A DNA stretch of 64,000 bases from Pollutimonas harenae (GCF_004153685.1 NZ_SDQD01000001.1:496001-560000), one strand, 5' to 3'; shown: positions 35,412 through 45,339, counted from the stretch's first letter. The notes: generated by a model from the letters alone, not told the origin. Translations and numbers: made by a program.

Positions 35412-36350
35412 ATGCTAGATTTCGATAAGCAACTTCTAGACTTAAAAAATGTTCGGTGCTTTGTAGTTGCTTCCGAGCACGGTAGTCTTAGTAGCGCAGC
35501 CAGCGCACTTGGCATGGCCCAATCTGCGCTTAGCCGGCAGGTGTCACAACTGGAATCGCTGTTAGGCTGTCGGCTTTTTCACCGCACCGGACGAGGCGTG
35601 TCGCTAACAGAAATCGGACACACAATATTGCCGCGCGCCCAGCTAATGCTGCAAACCGCAGGTCAATTGGTGGACGACGCCATCGCACAACGTAGTCAAC
35701 CAGCAGGTAGTGTGACGATCGGAGTGCTTCCAGGATTATCGCGCCCGCTCATGAGTATGGTGTTACAGCGCGTGTTACGCGCTTACCCGGATATCCGGTT
35801 AAAAGCGATCGAAGCGTACAGTGGAGACGTAGAAAACATGCTGGCGGAGGGCCGTGTAGACATTGGCATGTTCAACAGATATCGGCCTACACAACGCGCG
35901 TTGCGTGACGCCGTTTTCAGCGCACAGCTCTATCTGGTGGGGAAGGCTGGCACCCCCGAACTTGCCGGACGGTCGGTAAGGCTGGCAACAATCACGCACC
36001 TTCCACTGGTATTACCGGCACGGCCAAACGGAATGAGATCCTACCTCGACGAAGTGTGCAGCCGACGTGGTTTGAAGCTCAACGTGGTGCTTGAGGCGTC
36101 CAGCGGCACACTGATACGAGAGGCCGTACTCAATTGCGCTGTGTACAGCTTATTACCCTATCACGCTGTTTCAGGTGAAGTGTTAACGGGCACGCTGGCC
36201 ATGGCGACAATCAAGGACCTCCCCATCCGGCAGGCCACCTTTGTCGATACGACTCGTAGACACCCACTTTCTAATGCATCGAAAGCAGTATTCAAAATCG
36301 TACTTGAAGAAATACATAAGCTCGACGCCATAATGAAACAGATCCCTTAA
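35412..36350 (+). CDS. LysR-family transcriptional regulator
   Basis: 312 residues from ATG 35412 (MLDFDKQLLDLKN); an in-frame start at 35370 would eat into the promoter gap. HTH: SLSSAASALGMAQSALSRQV with LESLLGCRLFHRTGRGV, followed by a typical effector domain (VTIGVLPGLSRPL). Divergent from the CaiB/Bug operon with about 85 bp between starts, the usual arrangement for a LysR activator of that operon. Confidence 0.9.
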   Translation: MLDFDKQLLDLKNVRCFVVASEHGSLSSAASALGMAQSALSRQVSQLESLLGCRLFHRTGRGVSLTEIGHTILPRAQLMLQTAGQLVDDAIAQRSQPAGSVTIGVLPGLSRPLMSMVLQRVLRAYPDIRLKAIEAYSGDVENMLAEGRVDIGMFNRYRPTQRALRDAVFSAQLYLVGKAGTPELAGRSVRLATITHLPLVLPARPNGMRSYLDEVCSRRGLKLNVVLEASSGTLIREAVLNCAVYSLLPYHAVSGEVLTGTLAMATIKDLPIRQATFVDTTRRHPLSNASKAVFKIVLEEIHKLDAIMKQIP

Positions 36351-36389
36351 TGGCCAAGGATCTTACTCATGATGCTTCCGCTCGTCACC

Positions 36390-36804
36390 ATCGACCTCTG
36401 CCATCAAGTCAGCGCGTTCGGATTCACGGCCCTGTCATACTGTATGGGCCAGCTGAATTGCAGGGACGGCACCCTGGCTCTTCACAAACTCTGTAATCTG
36501 GCGAAACTGATCAAGTTGGGCCGAATTCCAGATACCAATGTCTTTGTCGGAAATACGCGCGTCAGGTGCCACAGAGGCGGCCTCGACCATCACCAGTCCC
36601 GCACCGCCGACAGCGCGACTGCCCAAATGAACAATATGCCATGTATTGGGCAAACCATCGTCCGCCGAATACTGGCACATAGGCGATACACCAACACGGT
36701 TTTTCAGGACAATGCCACGGCATGAATACGGAGAGAAAAGTTTGGAGCTCATAACAGGCCACAAGGAGTTAGCTGAGTGATTGAGTATAAGGGACTCGCG
36801 CGGC
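36390..36804 (-). pseudogene. Deleted duplicate of the OYE oxidoreductase gene
   Basis: This stretch matches 26714-27863 at roughly 97-98% by eye but lacks 734 bp. Both deletion ends lie in the 12-bp repeat ATGGGCCAGCTG (26768 and 27502), present once here at 36444-36455. Only about 104 N-terminal codons stay in frame; the frame is then lost because 734 is not a multiple of 3. Flanking bases of the parent on the right, including part of its upstream region, are also duplicated. It fills most of 36351-36953; I see nothing else there except the run-up to the next gene. Confidence 0.88.
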
Positions 36805-36953
36805 AGGCCACAGCTCTACTTTGATCTAGGGGAAACACCCAGGTTTTGCCATAATGAAAGTCGGCATTTCGCTAATATAAATAGGCTTTCGCCCGCTTCT
36901 GTAGCAGACTACTTCCTTTACTTGTATTATCAGCGACGGACGGAACACAGAGC

Positions 36954-38123
36954 ATGGGCCAGAGTAGTTTCGATTTTTACAATCCCACCGAAATCCGATA
37001 TGGGGCCGGCGTGCTCTCCACGCTACCTGCTTTGACGCAATGCTTGGGCATCGAGTCAGCCCTGTTGGTCTGCGACCCAGGCATCATCAAGGCCGGCCTG
37101 GTGGACCGTGTGGCAAATGTTCTGAAAGCGGCGAACATTCCCTTCACCATTTTTTCAGACATCGAAAGCGATCCCGAAGTGCGCTCGGTCGACGAAGGTG
37201 TGCGGGTTGCACGCGCAGCCCGCGTGGACGGAGTGATCGGTGTCGGTGGCGGCAGCGCCCTGGATACGGCCAAGGCCATCGCCATCATGCTGACCAACGA
37301 GGGCACCATCCGCGACTACTTTGGCATAGACAAGATCAAAGTACAGGGTGCGCCCGTTATTGCTATCCCCACCACGGCCGGCACAGGCAGCGAAGTGACT
37401 GTGTGGTCGGTGCTGTCCGATACCGAGAACAACGTCAAGGCCAATATAGGCAGCTATCTTAACTGCCCCCGCATTGCCCTGCTGGATCCTGAGCTAACGA
37501 CCACACTGCCTGCCGCAATCACTGCGGCTACCGGCATGGATGCCCTGACCCATGCCATCGAATCCTACGTCAACAAGGCAGCTCACGTCTTTTCCGAAAG
37601 CGTGGCCGAGAAATCGATAGCCCTAATCGCCAACAACTTGCGCCTGGCCGTACTGCAAGGCGACAACATTGAAGCTCGCGGCAATATGCTGATCGCCAGC
37701 ACTCTGGCTGGCATGTCGTTCAACCGTATCCGACTAGGCCTCGCACACGCATTCGCGCTACCCTTAGGCAACCTCTTTCATATCCCTCACGGTCTGGTCA
37801 ACAGCATCATGCTGACGCCTGTTATGAAATTCAACCTGCCTGGCAATTTGGCCTATTATGCCAAGGTTGCCGAGTTATTTGGCGAGCGCATCAGTAACTT
37901 AAGCGTGCGGGAAGCTGCCGAGCGTTCGGTGCTTGCCGTACATCAACTGAAACAGGATATCGGCCTGACAAAAACCTTGGCAGACTTCAACGTCAGCGAA
38001 GATCGCTTTGATGAAATCATCGATGAAGCGATGCGCTCTGGCAACGTACCGGTCAACCCGCGCATGCCTACGCGCGCCGACATGCGTCAGTTGTTGATGC
38101 AAGCCATGACCGGTGAAATCTAA
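36954..38123 (+). CDS. Iron-containing alcohol dehydrogenase
   Basis: 389 residues. Group III NAD-dependent alcohol dehydrogenase: GVGGGSALDTAKAIA cofactor motif, PTTAGTGSEVT, then metal-site DALTHAIESYV and GLAHAFALPLGNLFHIPHG supplying the His ligands. Oxidises a primary or hydroxyacid-type alcohol to the aldehyde. First gene of a seven-gene rightward block with aldehyde dehydrogenase and TRAP transporter. Its distant paralogue is the last gene of the block. Confidence 0.93.
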   Translation: MGQSSFDFYNPTEIRYGAGVLSTLPALTQCLGIESALLVCDPGIIKAGLVDRVANVLKAANIPFTIFSDIESDPEVRSVDEGVRVARAARVDGVIGVGGGSALDTAKAIAIMLTNEGTIRDYFGIDKIKVQGAPVIAIPTTAGTGSEVTVWSVLSDTENNVKANIGSYLNCPRIALLDPELTTTLPAAITAATGMDALTHAIESYVNKAAHVFSESVAEKSIALIANNLRLAVLQGDNIEARGNMLIASTLAGMSFNRIRLGLAHAFALPLGNLFHIPHGLVNSIMLTPVMKFNLPGNLAYYAKVAELFGERISNLSVREAAERSVLAVHQLKQDIGLTKTLADFNVSEDRFDEIIDEAMRSGNVPVNPRMPTRADMRQLLMQAMTGEI

Positions 38124-38149
38124 TCCGCACTTACCAGGCAACGCCAACA

Positions 38150-39586
38150 ATGAATACGATTTATATCGATAACAACTGGGTCGAATCCAACTCCAGTGAC
38201 GTGATCGCCATGCTCAACCCCTCGGATGGCACCGTTTTGCGCAATGTCAGCCGCGGCAACGCGCAAGATATCGACGCAGCGGTCAAGTCGGCACGTCACG
38301 CGTTTGAAACCCATTGGGCTGATATGCCGGCGGTTGAGCGTGGACGTCTGCTATATAAAGTGTCGCAAAAACTCATAGAGCACCAAGACGAGCTGACACA
38401 ACTGGAATCCGACGATTGCGGCAAGCCAACGGCACAAGCCAGGGCGGATGCCATTGCTATTGCCCGCTATTTCGAGTTCTACGCCGGTGCTTGCGATAAA
38501 TTCCATGGCGAAACAATCCCTTACCAAAGCGGCTTTTCTGTTCTGACCTGGCGTGAGCCGCACGGCGTGACCGGCCACATTGTTCCCTGGAACTACCCCC
38601 TGCAAATCTTTGGTCGCTGCGTGGCCGCTGCTCTGGCAGCCGGAAATACCTGCGTCGTCAAACCGGGCGAGGATGCTTGTTTGTCGATCTTGCGTGTGGT
38701 TGAACTGGCCCGCGAGGCCGGCTTGCCGCCAGGCGTGCTCAACTTGGTTACCGGCTACGGCCACGAAGCCGGCGACGCGTTGGTCAAGCACCCTGACGTC
38801 GATCATATTTCATTTACCGGTTCTCCCGCTGTTGGTACCCTGGTAACCCAGGTAGCCGCAGTCCATCACACGCCGGTCACACTGGAGCTAGGAGGGAAGT
38901 CGCCACAAATCGTGTTTTCCGACGCTGACCTGGACGAGCTGATCCCCACCGTCGTGCGGGCCATTATCCAGAACACTGGGCAAACCTGCTCCGCTGGCAC
39001 GCGCCTGCTGGTCGAACGTCCTATCTACGAAAAAGTGATCAGCCTAGTGGCGGAAGCCTTCTCCAATATCCAGGTTGGCCCCGCCAGCCAGAACTTGGAC
39101 TGTGGCCCTCTTATCCGCAAAACCCAACTTGAGCACGTGAAATCCTACGTACAGGCAGCGCTCAACGATGGCCTAAAGGTAGCGGGCTCAGGCAACCTGG
39201 CACCCGACGCGCCCGAAGGCGGCTTCTATCACAAGCCTATGCTGTTCCGCGACGTTCCTGCCTCACACAAACTGGCTCGCGAAGAAGTCTTCGGCCCCAT
39301 ACTGGTCGCCATCCCGTTCGACACAGAAGCTGAAGCTGTCGAAATTGCCAACGGTACTGACTTCGGATTGGTCGCCAGCGTGTGGACTAACGATGGTCAC
39401 CGTCAGCACCGCATGGCACGCCGCGTCAAAGCTGGGCAAGTCTATATCAACAACTACGGTGCTGGTGGCGGCATTGAACTACCCTTTGGCGGCATCAAGG
39501 CCAGCGGGCACGGCCGGGAAAAGGGCTTTGAAGCCTTGTACGGATTTACCGTGCTTAAAACCGTGGCTATCAAGTACAAGAATTAA
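38150..39586 (+). CDS. NAD(P)-dependent aldehyde dehydrogenase
   Basis: 478 residues, full length. Catalytic Cys280 in NTGQTCSAGTR, general base Glu246 in LELGGKSPQ, and oxyanion Asn148 in VPWNYPL. Similar in layout to betaine-aldehyde-type dehydrogenases. It would take the aldehyde made by the adjacent Fe-alcohol dehydrogenase to the acid. 26 bp after that gene; no strong clue to the substrate. Confidence 0.93.
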   Translation: MNTIYIDNNWVESNSSDVIAMLNPSDGTVLRNVSRGNAQDIDAAVKSARHAFETHWADMPAVERGRLLYKVSQKLIEHQDELTQLESDDCGKPTAQARADAIAIARYFEFYAGACDKFHGETIPYQSGFSVLTWREPHGVTGHIVPWNYPLQIFGRCVAAALAAGNTCVVKPGEDACLSILRVVELAREAGLPPGVLNLVTGYGHEAGDALVKHPDVDHISFTGSPAVGTLVTQVAAVHHTPVTLELGGKSPQIVFSDADLDELIPTVVRAIIQNTGQTCSAGTRLLVERPIYEKVISLVAEAFSNIQVGPASQNLDCGPLIRKTQLEHVKSYVQAALNDGLKVAGSGNLAPDAPEGGFYHKPMLFRDVPASHKLAREEVFGPILVAIPFDTEAEAVEIANGTDFGLVASVWTNDGHRQHRMARRVKAGQVYINNYGAGGGIELPFGGIKASGHGREKGFEALYGFTVLKTVAIKYKN

Positions 39587-39634
39587 AACGACTCCGCTAT
39601 AACTATAACTGCGGTGCGCGACAAGGAGGGGACA

Positions 39635-40639
39635 TTGAAGGTTTGTATTTTCGGGGCCGGAGCGGTGGGCGGTTATTTAGCCGCCCGCATAGGACACGCC
39701 AACACAGCACAGATATCCGTCATTGCTCGCGGCGCTCACAAGGATGCCATTGCACGCAACGGCATCCGGCTCGATACGCCTGAAGGCTCCATTACAGTGC
39801 ACCCATCGCTCGTGACCGACAGGCCCGAAGAACTGCCCGAACAGGACCTAGTCTTTGTCACACTGAAGGTCATGAGCCAATCAGCCGCCGCACCGGTGCT
39901 GCGCCGGTTAACAGGTGACAGAGGTTGTGCCATCTTCGCGGCTAACGGCATCCCCTGGTGGTGGAAGCACGGCACCGAACACGCCGCACACCTGCCCTTG
40001 CTCGACCCCGACGGCGCCTTGTGGAATATTCTTGACCCGTCGCGCGCCCTGGGCTGCGTCGTCTACTCTGCCAATGAAGTCATTGCGCCGGGTGTTGTAC
40101 GCCACCTGGGCAACAACCGTTGGGTCATGGGAGAACCGGACGGTTCGATTAGCCCGCGCCTGCAAGCAGCCGTGCAGCTCATGCAGGCATCGGGCGTCAA
40201 TGGCGAGGCCAGCCCCGATATACACACCGAGATCTGGGCCAAGCTGCTGCGCAACGCTACACTGAATTCACTTTGTGCACTGACGCGTCTACCAGTGGAT
40301 GGCCTGGCCGAAGATCCCGCACTGCTGGCCCAGGCTGACACCGTGATCGACGAAATTATCTCGGTGGCCAGTGCCCAAGGCTGCGACATTACTGCGCAGC
40401 GCGCGGCGGCCCGCGAACAGCTGCGCCGCGGTGGCGCCGAGGGTGGCGCCCCGCCCGTCAAGGGCTTAAGGCCATCCATGCTGCAAGATGCGCTGGCCGG
40501 CCGGCCACTGGAAGTCGAGGCCATTGTGGGACAGGTACAAGCCCTGGCGCAAGAGTCACGCATACCATGCCCAGCCATCGACACCATTTTGCCTCTACTA
40601 AGAGGGCTAAATCGCAGCCTGATCAACAAATCGCTGTAA
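39635..40639 (+). CDS. Ketopantoate reductase-like (ApbA/PanE family) dehydrogenase
   Basis: 334 residues from TTG 39635, preceded by AAGGAGGGG (39623-39631). N-terminal Rossmann signature CIFGAGAVGGYLAARI, then the Asn and Lys areas of the family (FAANGIPWWWKHG, EIWAKLLRNATLN). Panto-pathway enzymes rarely sit in catabolic clusters, so this more likely reduces or oxidises another 2-oxoacid. Lies between the aldehyde dehydrogenase and the TRAP genes on the same strand. Confidence 0.88.
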   Translation: MKVCIFGAGAVGGYLAARIGHANTAQISVIARGAHKDAIARNGIRLDTPEGSITVHPSLVTDRPEELPEQDLVFVTLKVMSQSAAAPVLRRLTGDRGCAIFAANGIPWWWKHGTEHAAHLPLLDPDGALWNILDPSRALGCVVYSANEVIAPGVVRHLGNNRWVMGEPDGSISPRLQAAVQLMQASGVNGEASPDIHTEIWAKLLRNATLNSLCALTRLPVDGLAEDPALLAQADTVIDEIISVASAQGCDITAQRAAAREQLRRGGAEGGAPPVKGLRPSMLQDALAGRPLEVEAIVGQVQALAQESRIPCPAIDTILPLLRGLNRSLINKSL

Positions 40640-40702
40640 ACCGGCACACCATAGCAACCTCAATAACCATCGGCCGAATCTGGCTGAACAAGGAGACTCA
40701 AG

Positions 40703-41806
40703 ATGACGACCAGACGTAAATTCCTCACGACAGCCGCAAAGTCCGCCGCAGCGGCAGGCGGCCTGGCAACGATTGCAGCACCCGCCATTGCGCAGTCCTC
40801 GGACCCTATCATCCGCTGGCGCCTTGTATCGAGCTTCCCGAAGAATATCGAAACGCTTTATGGTTGCGCTGAAGTCATGTCCAAGGCGCTGGCTGCGTCC
40901 ACCGACAACAAGTTCCAGATCCAGGTGTTTGCGGCAGGCGAAGTTGTACCTGGCCTTCAGGCCTTTGATGCAGTCGCCAACAACACGGTCCAGATCTGCC
41001 ATAGCGCTTCGTACTACTACACCGGCAAGGACACAGCCTTCGCCTTCGGCGCACACGCACCCTTTATGCTGAATACACGTCAGCAAGCGGCCTGGGCCTA
41101 CCATGGCGAAGGCAAAAAGCTGCTAGAAGATTTCTATCGCGGTTTCAATGTCGTAGCCTTCCCCGGCGGCAACACCACCACACAAATGGGCGGATGGTTC
41201 CGTAAAGAAATCAAGTCTGTTGAAGATCTGAAGGGCTTGAAATTCCGCATTTCAGGCTTGGGCGGCCAGGTGTTGACACGTATGGGCGCCGTGCCGCAGC
41301 AATTGGGCATTGGCGACATCTACCCCTCGCTAGAACGCGGCACGATTGACGCAGCCGAATTCAACGGCCCTGCAGATGACGAAAAACTAGGCCTGTACAA
41401 GGTCGCGCCGCACTACTACTATCCCGGCTTCTGGGATGGAACGTCGATGCAGCACTTCTTCATCAATAGCGCAGAGTGGGACAAACTGCCCAAGCACTAC
41501 CAAGCAGCCTTGCAATCGGCTGCCGCGCTTGCCAACATCGACAGCATCGCACGCTACGATGTGCTCAACCCACCCGCCCTGCGTCGCCTAGTGGCTGCCG
41601 GCGCTAAGCTGCATGCCTTCCCCGCCGACGTACTGGACTCGGCTTACGATACCACCATGGAACTTTACGAAGAATTGTCGGCTAAAAACCCGACCTTCAA
41701 AAAATTCTACGACAGCCAGAAGGCATTCCAGAAAGACGCCAGCCTGTGGAACCAAGTTTCGGAATTCGCCTACGACAGCACCATTATCCGCGAGCTTCGT
41801 CGCTGA
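40703..41806 (+). CDS. TRAP transporter solute-binding protein (TakP-like, Tat-exported)
   Basis: 367 residues behind AAGGAG. Begins with a twin-arginine signal (TTRRKFLTTAA), cut after APAIAQ. QMGGWFRKEIKSVEDLKGLK, FRISGLGGQVL, and DIYPSLERGTIDAAEFNGP match TakP-type proteins that bind 2-oxo or hydroxy monocarboxylates; FWDGTSMQHFFIN continues the pattern. It captures substrate for the DctQM permease encoded next. The inferred monocarboxylate ligand fits the neighbouring dehydrogenases. Confidence 0.92.
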   Translation: MTTRRKFLTTAAKSAAAAGGLATIAAPAIAQSSDPIIRWRLVSSFPKNIETLYGCAEVMSKALAASTDNKFQIQVFAAGEVVPGLQAFDAVANNTVQICHSASYYYTGKDTAFAFGAHAPFMLNTRQQAAWAYHGEGKKLLEDFYRGFNVVAFPGGNTTTQMGGWFRKEIKSVEDLKGLKFRISGLGGQVLTRMGAVPQQLGIGDIYPSLERGTIDAAEFNGPADDEKLGLYKVAPHYYYPGFWDGTSMQHFFINSAEWDKLPKHYQAALQSAAALANIDSIARYDVLNPPALRRLVAAGAKLHAFPADVLDSAYDTTMELYEELSAKNPTFKKFYDSQKAFQKDASLWNQVSEFAYDSTIIRELRR

Positions 41807-41876
41807 CACATGGCTCGTCCCGAGCGGCGGGCTCGCCGCTCGGGGCAAAACATAAACAAGCAGGAGACCCACAGGC

Positions 41877-42464
41877 ATGCACTTCCTACTACAACTTAGC
41901 CGTCTTATTGATCGCGTCATGACAGCCGTAGGAAAGGCTGCGGGCTGGCTGGTACTGGCGGCTGTCATCATCAGTGCCGGCAACGCCGTGGTACGCAAAG
42001 TATTTTCAACCAGTTCAAACGCGTGGCTGGATGCGCAGTGGTATTTGTTTGGTGCAGTCTTCATGCTTTGTGCCTCTTACACTCTGCTGAAGAACGGCCA
42101 CGTACGCGTCGACCTACTGATGGCCGGCCGCAGCAAGCGTACGCGCGATCTGGTCGATGTGTTCGGCCACGCTTTCTTCTTGATTCCGCTTAGCTTACTG
42201 ATGATCTACGAAAGCTATCCGTTCGCCATGCGTTCCATGGAATTGGGCGAAACCTCTCCCAATGCGGGTGGCCTGCCCGTCTGGCCGGCCAAGATGTTGA
42301 TATTGGTCGGCTTTATATTGCTGCTCATCCAGGCTGTGTCCGAGCTAATCAAGCGCATCGCCATCTTGCGCGGCCAGCTGGAAGATCCTGACAGCAGGCA
42401 GGACGACATACCTGAGCTGGTTGAAGCCCTGGATGTCAGCGCCGACCCATCGCAGCGCCCTTAA
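41877..42464 (+). CDS. TRAP transporter small permease (DctQ type)
   Basis: 195 residues with four hydrophobic segments; WLDAQWYLFGAVFMLCASYTL and HVRVDLLM are the conserved DctQ region. The C-terminal 35 residues are polar and probably cytoplasmic. Preceded by CAGGAGA and 70 bp after the binding-protein gene; the large permease follows after 23 bp. Confidence 0.92.
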   Translation: MHFLLQLSRLIDRVMTAVGKAAGWLVLAAVIISAGNAVVRKVFSTSSNAWLDAQWYLFGAVFMLCASYTLLKNGHVRVDLLMAGRSKRTRDLVDVFGHAFFLIPLSLLMIYESYPFAMRSMELGETSPNAGGLPVWPAKMLILVGFILLLIQAVSELIKRIAILRGQLEDPDSRQDDIPELVEALDVSADPSQRP

Positions 42465-42487
42465 TAAAAATTCACCTGGTAGCGCCG

Positions 42488-44146
42488 ATGCTAACTACTT
42501 TCCTGATCGACAACATGGCTCCGATCATGTTCGTCAGCCTGATTTTCTTTCTGCTGCTGGGTTATCCCGTTGCGTTCTCATTGTCAGCCGTCGGACTGGC
42601 CTATGCCTGGCTAGGCATCGAAATGGGACTATTCACCGAGAATTTTCTTGGCGCACTGCCTGGGCGGGTGTTCGGGGTAATGATCAACGAAACCTTGCTG
42701 GCCATCCCGTTCTTTACACTGATGGGACTGATTCTTGAGCGATCAGGCATGGCCGAAGACCTAATCGACACCATAGGGCAGCTATTCGGGCCCATACGCG
42801 GGGGTCTGGCTTACGCAGTAATTTTCGTTGGTGCACTGCTGGCAGCCACTACAGGCGTCGTGGCCGCATCAGTCATTTCCATGGGCTTGATCGCCTTGCC
42901 CATCATGCTGCGCTATGGATATGACCGCTACCTGGCAACAGGCGTCATCATGGCATCGGGCACACTCGCCCAGACCATTCCTCCCTCCATCATTCTTATC
43001 GTGCTTGCCGACCAGCTTGGCACATCAGTGGGCGACATGTATCGCGGCGCCCTGCTGCCGGCATTAGTGGTTACGCTATTGTATGCCCTGTACGTATTCG
43101 GGATGACCCTGTTTCGTCCCGCCTCCGCGCCCGCGCTACCCCCAGAGGCTCGCCACCTTAATGAGGCTGACGGCACAATAGGATTGACGTCCTTATTTGT
43201 ACTGATCGGCCTGACTATCGGCGCCGTCATTGGCTTTTACTATTTGATTGGTTTTGCCTTTCCACACATTCAGACATCCGATCAGGAAATTTATGGTTCG
43301 GCGTTGGGCGTCATTGCAGGCTATTGCCTTGCGCTAGCAGACCGTCATTTTCGACTTGGACTTTTTTCGCGTATCGCGCAGGCTGTCATCATTGTGCTGG
43401 TGCCGCCGCTGGCCTTGGTGTTTCTGGTTCTAGGCACGATTTTCCTGGGCATTGCCACACCCACTGAAGGTGGTGCCATGGGCGCCGTGGGCGCCATGCT
43501 GCTGGCCATAGGCAAGAAACGCCTTAGTTTCACGCTGCTGTCTCAGGCAATCGAATCCACCGCTCGTCTTTCCGCCTTTGTTCTGTTCATCCTGATCGGC
43601 GCGCGGGTATTTGCGCTGACCTTCTATGGCGTGAACGGACACGTATGGGTCGAAGAGCTGCTGCTGTCGATACCCGGCGGTGTGGTCGGCTTTTTGATCC
43701 TGGTCAACCTGATCATCTTCATACTGGGTTTTTTTCTGGACTTCTTTGAAATCGCCTTCATTTTGATTCCCCTGATCGCACCTGCCGCCGTCTCGCTGGA
43801 TATCAATTTGATCTGGCTGGGCGTCATGCTGGCGGTCAACCTGCAGGCCAGCTACCTTACACCACCTTTCGGCTTCGCCCTGTTTTTCATGCGGTCGGTA
43901 ACACCAAGCAAGAGTTATACGGATAAGGTCAGCGGCAAAAAAATCGCCGGTATCAAGACGGTCGATCTGTACCGTGCGGGCATTTCCTTCGTGGTGTTGC
44001 AACTGATTATGATCGGTATATTGGTAGCCTTCCCCGAATTGGTCCAGCTCGACAACGCTGTCTCTGCGATAGACGCAGCCGACGTAAAGATCGAACTACC
44101 GCCATTGGGTGATGATCTTGGACTTGCGCCTCTGGACCTCAATTAA
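42488..44146 (+). CDS. TRAP transporter large permease (DctM type)
   Basis: 552 residues with 12 or more hydrophobic segments, longer than the common 430-residue DctM, as in TakP-linked systems. FFTLMGLILERSGMAEDLID, GIATPTEGGAMGA and LGFFLDFFEIAFILIPL are standard DctM motifs. It performs Na+-driven uptake with DctP and DctQ. Insert near residues 230-300 accounts for the extra length. Confidence 0.93.
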   Translation: MLTTFLIDNMAPIMFVSLIFFLLLGYPVAFSLSAVGLAYAWLGIEMGLFTENFLGALPGRVFGVMINETLLAIPFFTLMGLILERSGMAEDLIDTIGQLFGPIRGGLAYAVIFVGALLAATTGVVAASVISMGLIALPIMLRYGYDRYLATGVIMASGTLAQTIPPSIILIVLADQLGTSVGDMYRGALLPALVVTLLYALYVFGMTLFRPASAPALPPEARHLNEADGTIGLTSLFVLIGLTIGAVIGFYYLIGFAFPHIQTSDQEIYGSALGVIAGYCLALADRHFRLGLFSRIAQAVIIVLVPPLALVFLVLGTIFLGIATPTEGGAMGAVGAMLLAIGKKRLSFTLLSQAIESTARLSAFVLFILIGARVFALTFYGVNGHVWVEELLLSIPGGVVGFLILVNLIIFILGFFLDFFEIAFILIPLIAPAAVSLDINLIWLGVMLAVNLQASYLTPPFGFALFFMRSVTPSKSYTDKVSGKKIAGIKTVDLYRAGISFVVLQLIMIGILVAFPELVQLDNAVSAIDAADVKIELPPLGDDLGLAPLDLN

Positions 44147-44167
44147 GGCTTTACATAAAGGATAACC

Positions 44168-45307
44168 ATGTCGGTAATCAACTACGTCACTCAAATTCAA
44201 TTCGGCCATGGTGTTCTGGAAACACTGAAAGGTGAATGCAACAGGCTAGGAATCAAAGCACCGCTGGTCGTCACCGATGTGGGCGTGCGAGCTGCCGGCA
44301 TCGTCGACAAAGTCCTGGCCCAATTGGGCACGAATAGTGGGGCAGGCGTTTATGATCAGACACCACCCAACCCCAACGAACAGGCTGTACGCGATGCTTC
44401 GGAACAGTTTCGCACGGGCAAGCACGACGGCATCATTGCGGTGGGCGGGGGTTCGTCCATTGACCTGGCCAAGGGCGTTGCCGTATGCGCGCGCCATGAC
44501 GGACCCTTGCGGTCATTCGCATTGATCGAAGGCGGCATAGAAAACATTACAGCAGCGACTGCGCCGGTGATTGCCATTCCGACTACAGCTGGCACAGGCA
44601 GCGAAGTGGGACGCGGCGCCATTCTGATTTTGGACGATGGCCGAAAAGTTGGCATTATCTCACCGCACGTCGTACCCAAGGTGGCCATTTGCGATCCTGA
44701 CCTTACCGTCGGTCTGCCTCCCATGCTAACCGCGGCAACCGGCATGGACGCCATTGCACATTGCATCGAAACCTTCCTGTCGCCACTATTCAATCCACCT
44801 GCCGACGGCATCGCCCTGGACGGCTTACGGCGCGCCTGGTCGCATATTGAACTCGCGGTAAATCAGCCTGACAACAAGACGGCCAGACTAAATATGATGA
44901 GTGCATCCATGCAAGGTGCCTTGGCATTCCAGAAGGGACTAGGCTGCGTGCATAGCCTTAGCCACTCGCTCGGCGGTATCAACCCACGCTTGCACCACGG
45001 CACATTGAATGCCATCTTTCTACCAGCTGTCGTCGAGTTCAATCGCAGTGCCCCTACTGTAATTGACGAACAAAAACTGGAACGCCTGGCGCAAGCCATG
45101 GGTATTGCCGGTGCAGACGCGGTAGTGCCGGCGCTTACCGCCATGAGCCAGCGGCTAGGGCTGCCAACAGGCCTGGCTGAACTGGATGTCAGCAATGACC
45201 TGTTTCCGCGCATTATTCAGGGTGCTCTGGCCGACCACAGCCACAAGACCAACCCGAAAAACGCCAGCGTGGAAGACTACACCGCCATGCTCAAAGCCTC
45301 AATGTAG
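44168..45307 (+). CDS. Iron-containing alcohol dehydrogenase (second)
   Basis: 379 residues behind AAAGGA. AVGGGSSIDLAKG, PTTAGTGSEVG, then the metal-site pattern MDAIAHCIETFL and HSLSHSLGG..PRLHHG. Same family as the gene at 36954 but clearly distant, so the two probably act on different alcohols or on opposite directions of one step. Closes the rightward catabolic block and is followed by a GC-rich hairpin. Confidence 0.92.
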   Translation: MSVINYVTQIQFGHGVLETLKGECNRLGIKAPLVVTDVGVRAAGIVDKVLAQLGTNSGAGVYDQTPPNPNEQAVRDASEQFRTGKHDGIIAVGGGSSIDLAKGVAVCARHDGPLRSFALIEGGIENITAATAPVIAIPTTAGTGSEVGRGAILILDDGRKVGIISPHVVPKVAICDPDLTVGLPPMLTAATGMDAIAHCIETFLSPLFNPPADGIALDGLRRAWSHIELAVNQPDNKTARLNMMSASMQGALAFQKGLGCVHSLSHSLGGINPRLHHGTLNAIFLPAVVEFNRSAPTVIDEQKLERLAQAMGIAGADAVVPALTAMSQRLGLPTGLAELDVSNDLFPRIIQGALADHSHKTNPKNASVEDYTAMLKASM

Positions 45308-45310
45308 AAA

Positions 45311-45329
45311 GCGGGGCCATGGGCCCCGC
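45311..45329. terminator. GC-rich hairpin between convergent genes
   Basis: GCGGGGCC and GGCCCCGC form a perfect 8-bp stem around ATG, directly after the Fe-alcohol dehydrogenase stop and before the end of the convergent aldolase gene. Only weak T-richness follows on the minus strand (TTTCT), so it may act in both directions. Confidence 0.5.
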
Positions 45330-45339
45330 ACTACCAAAC

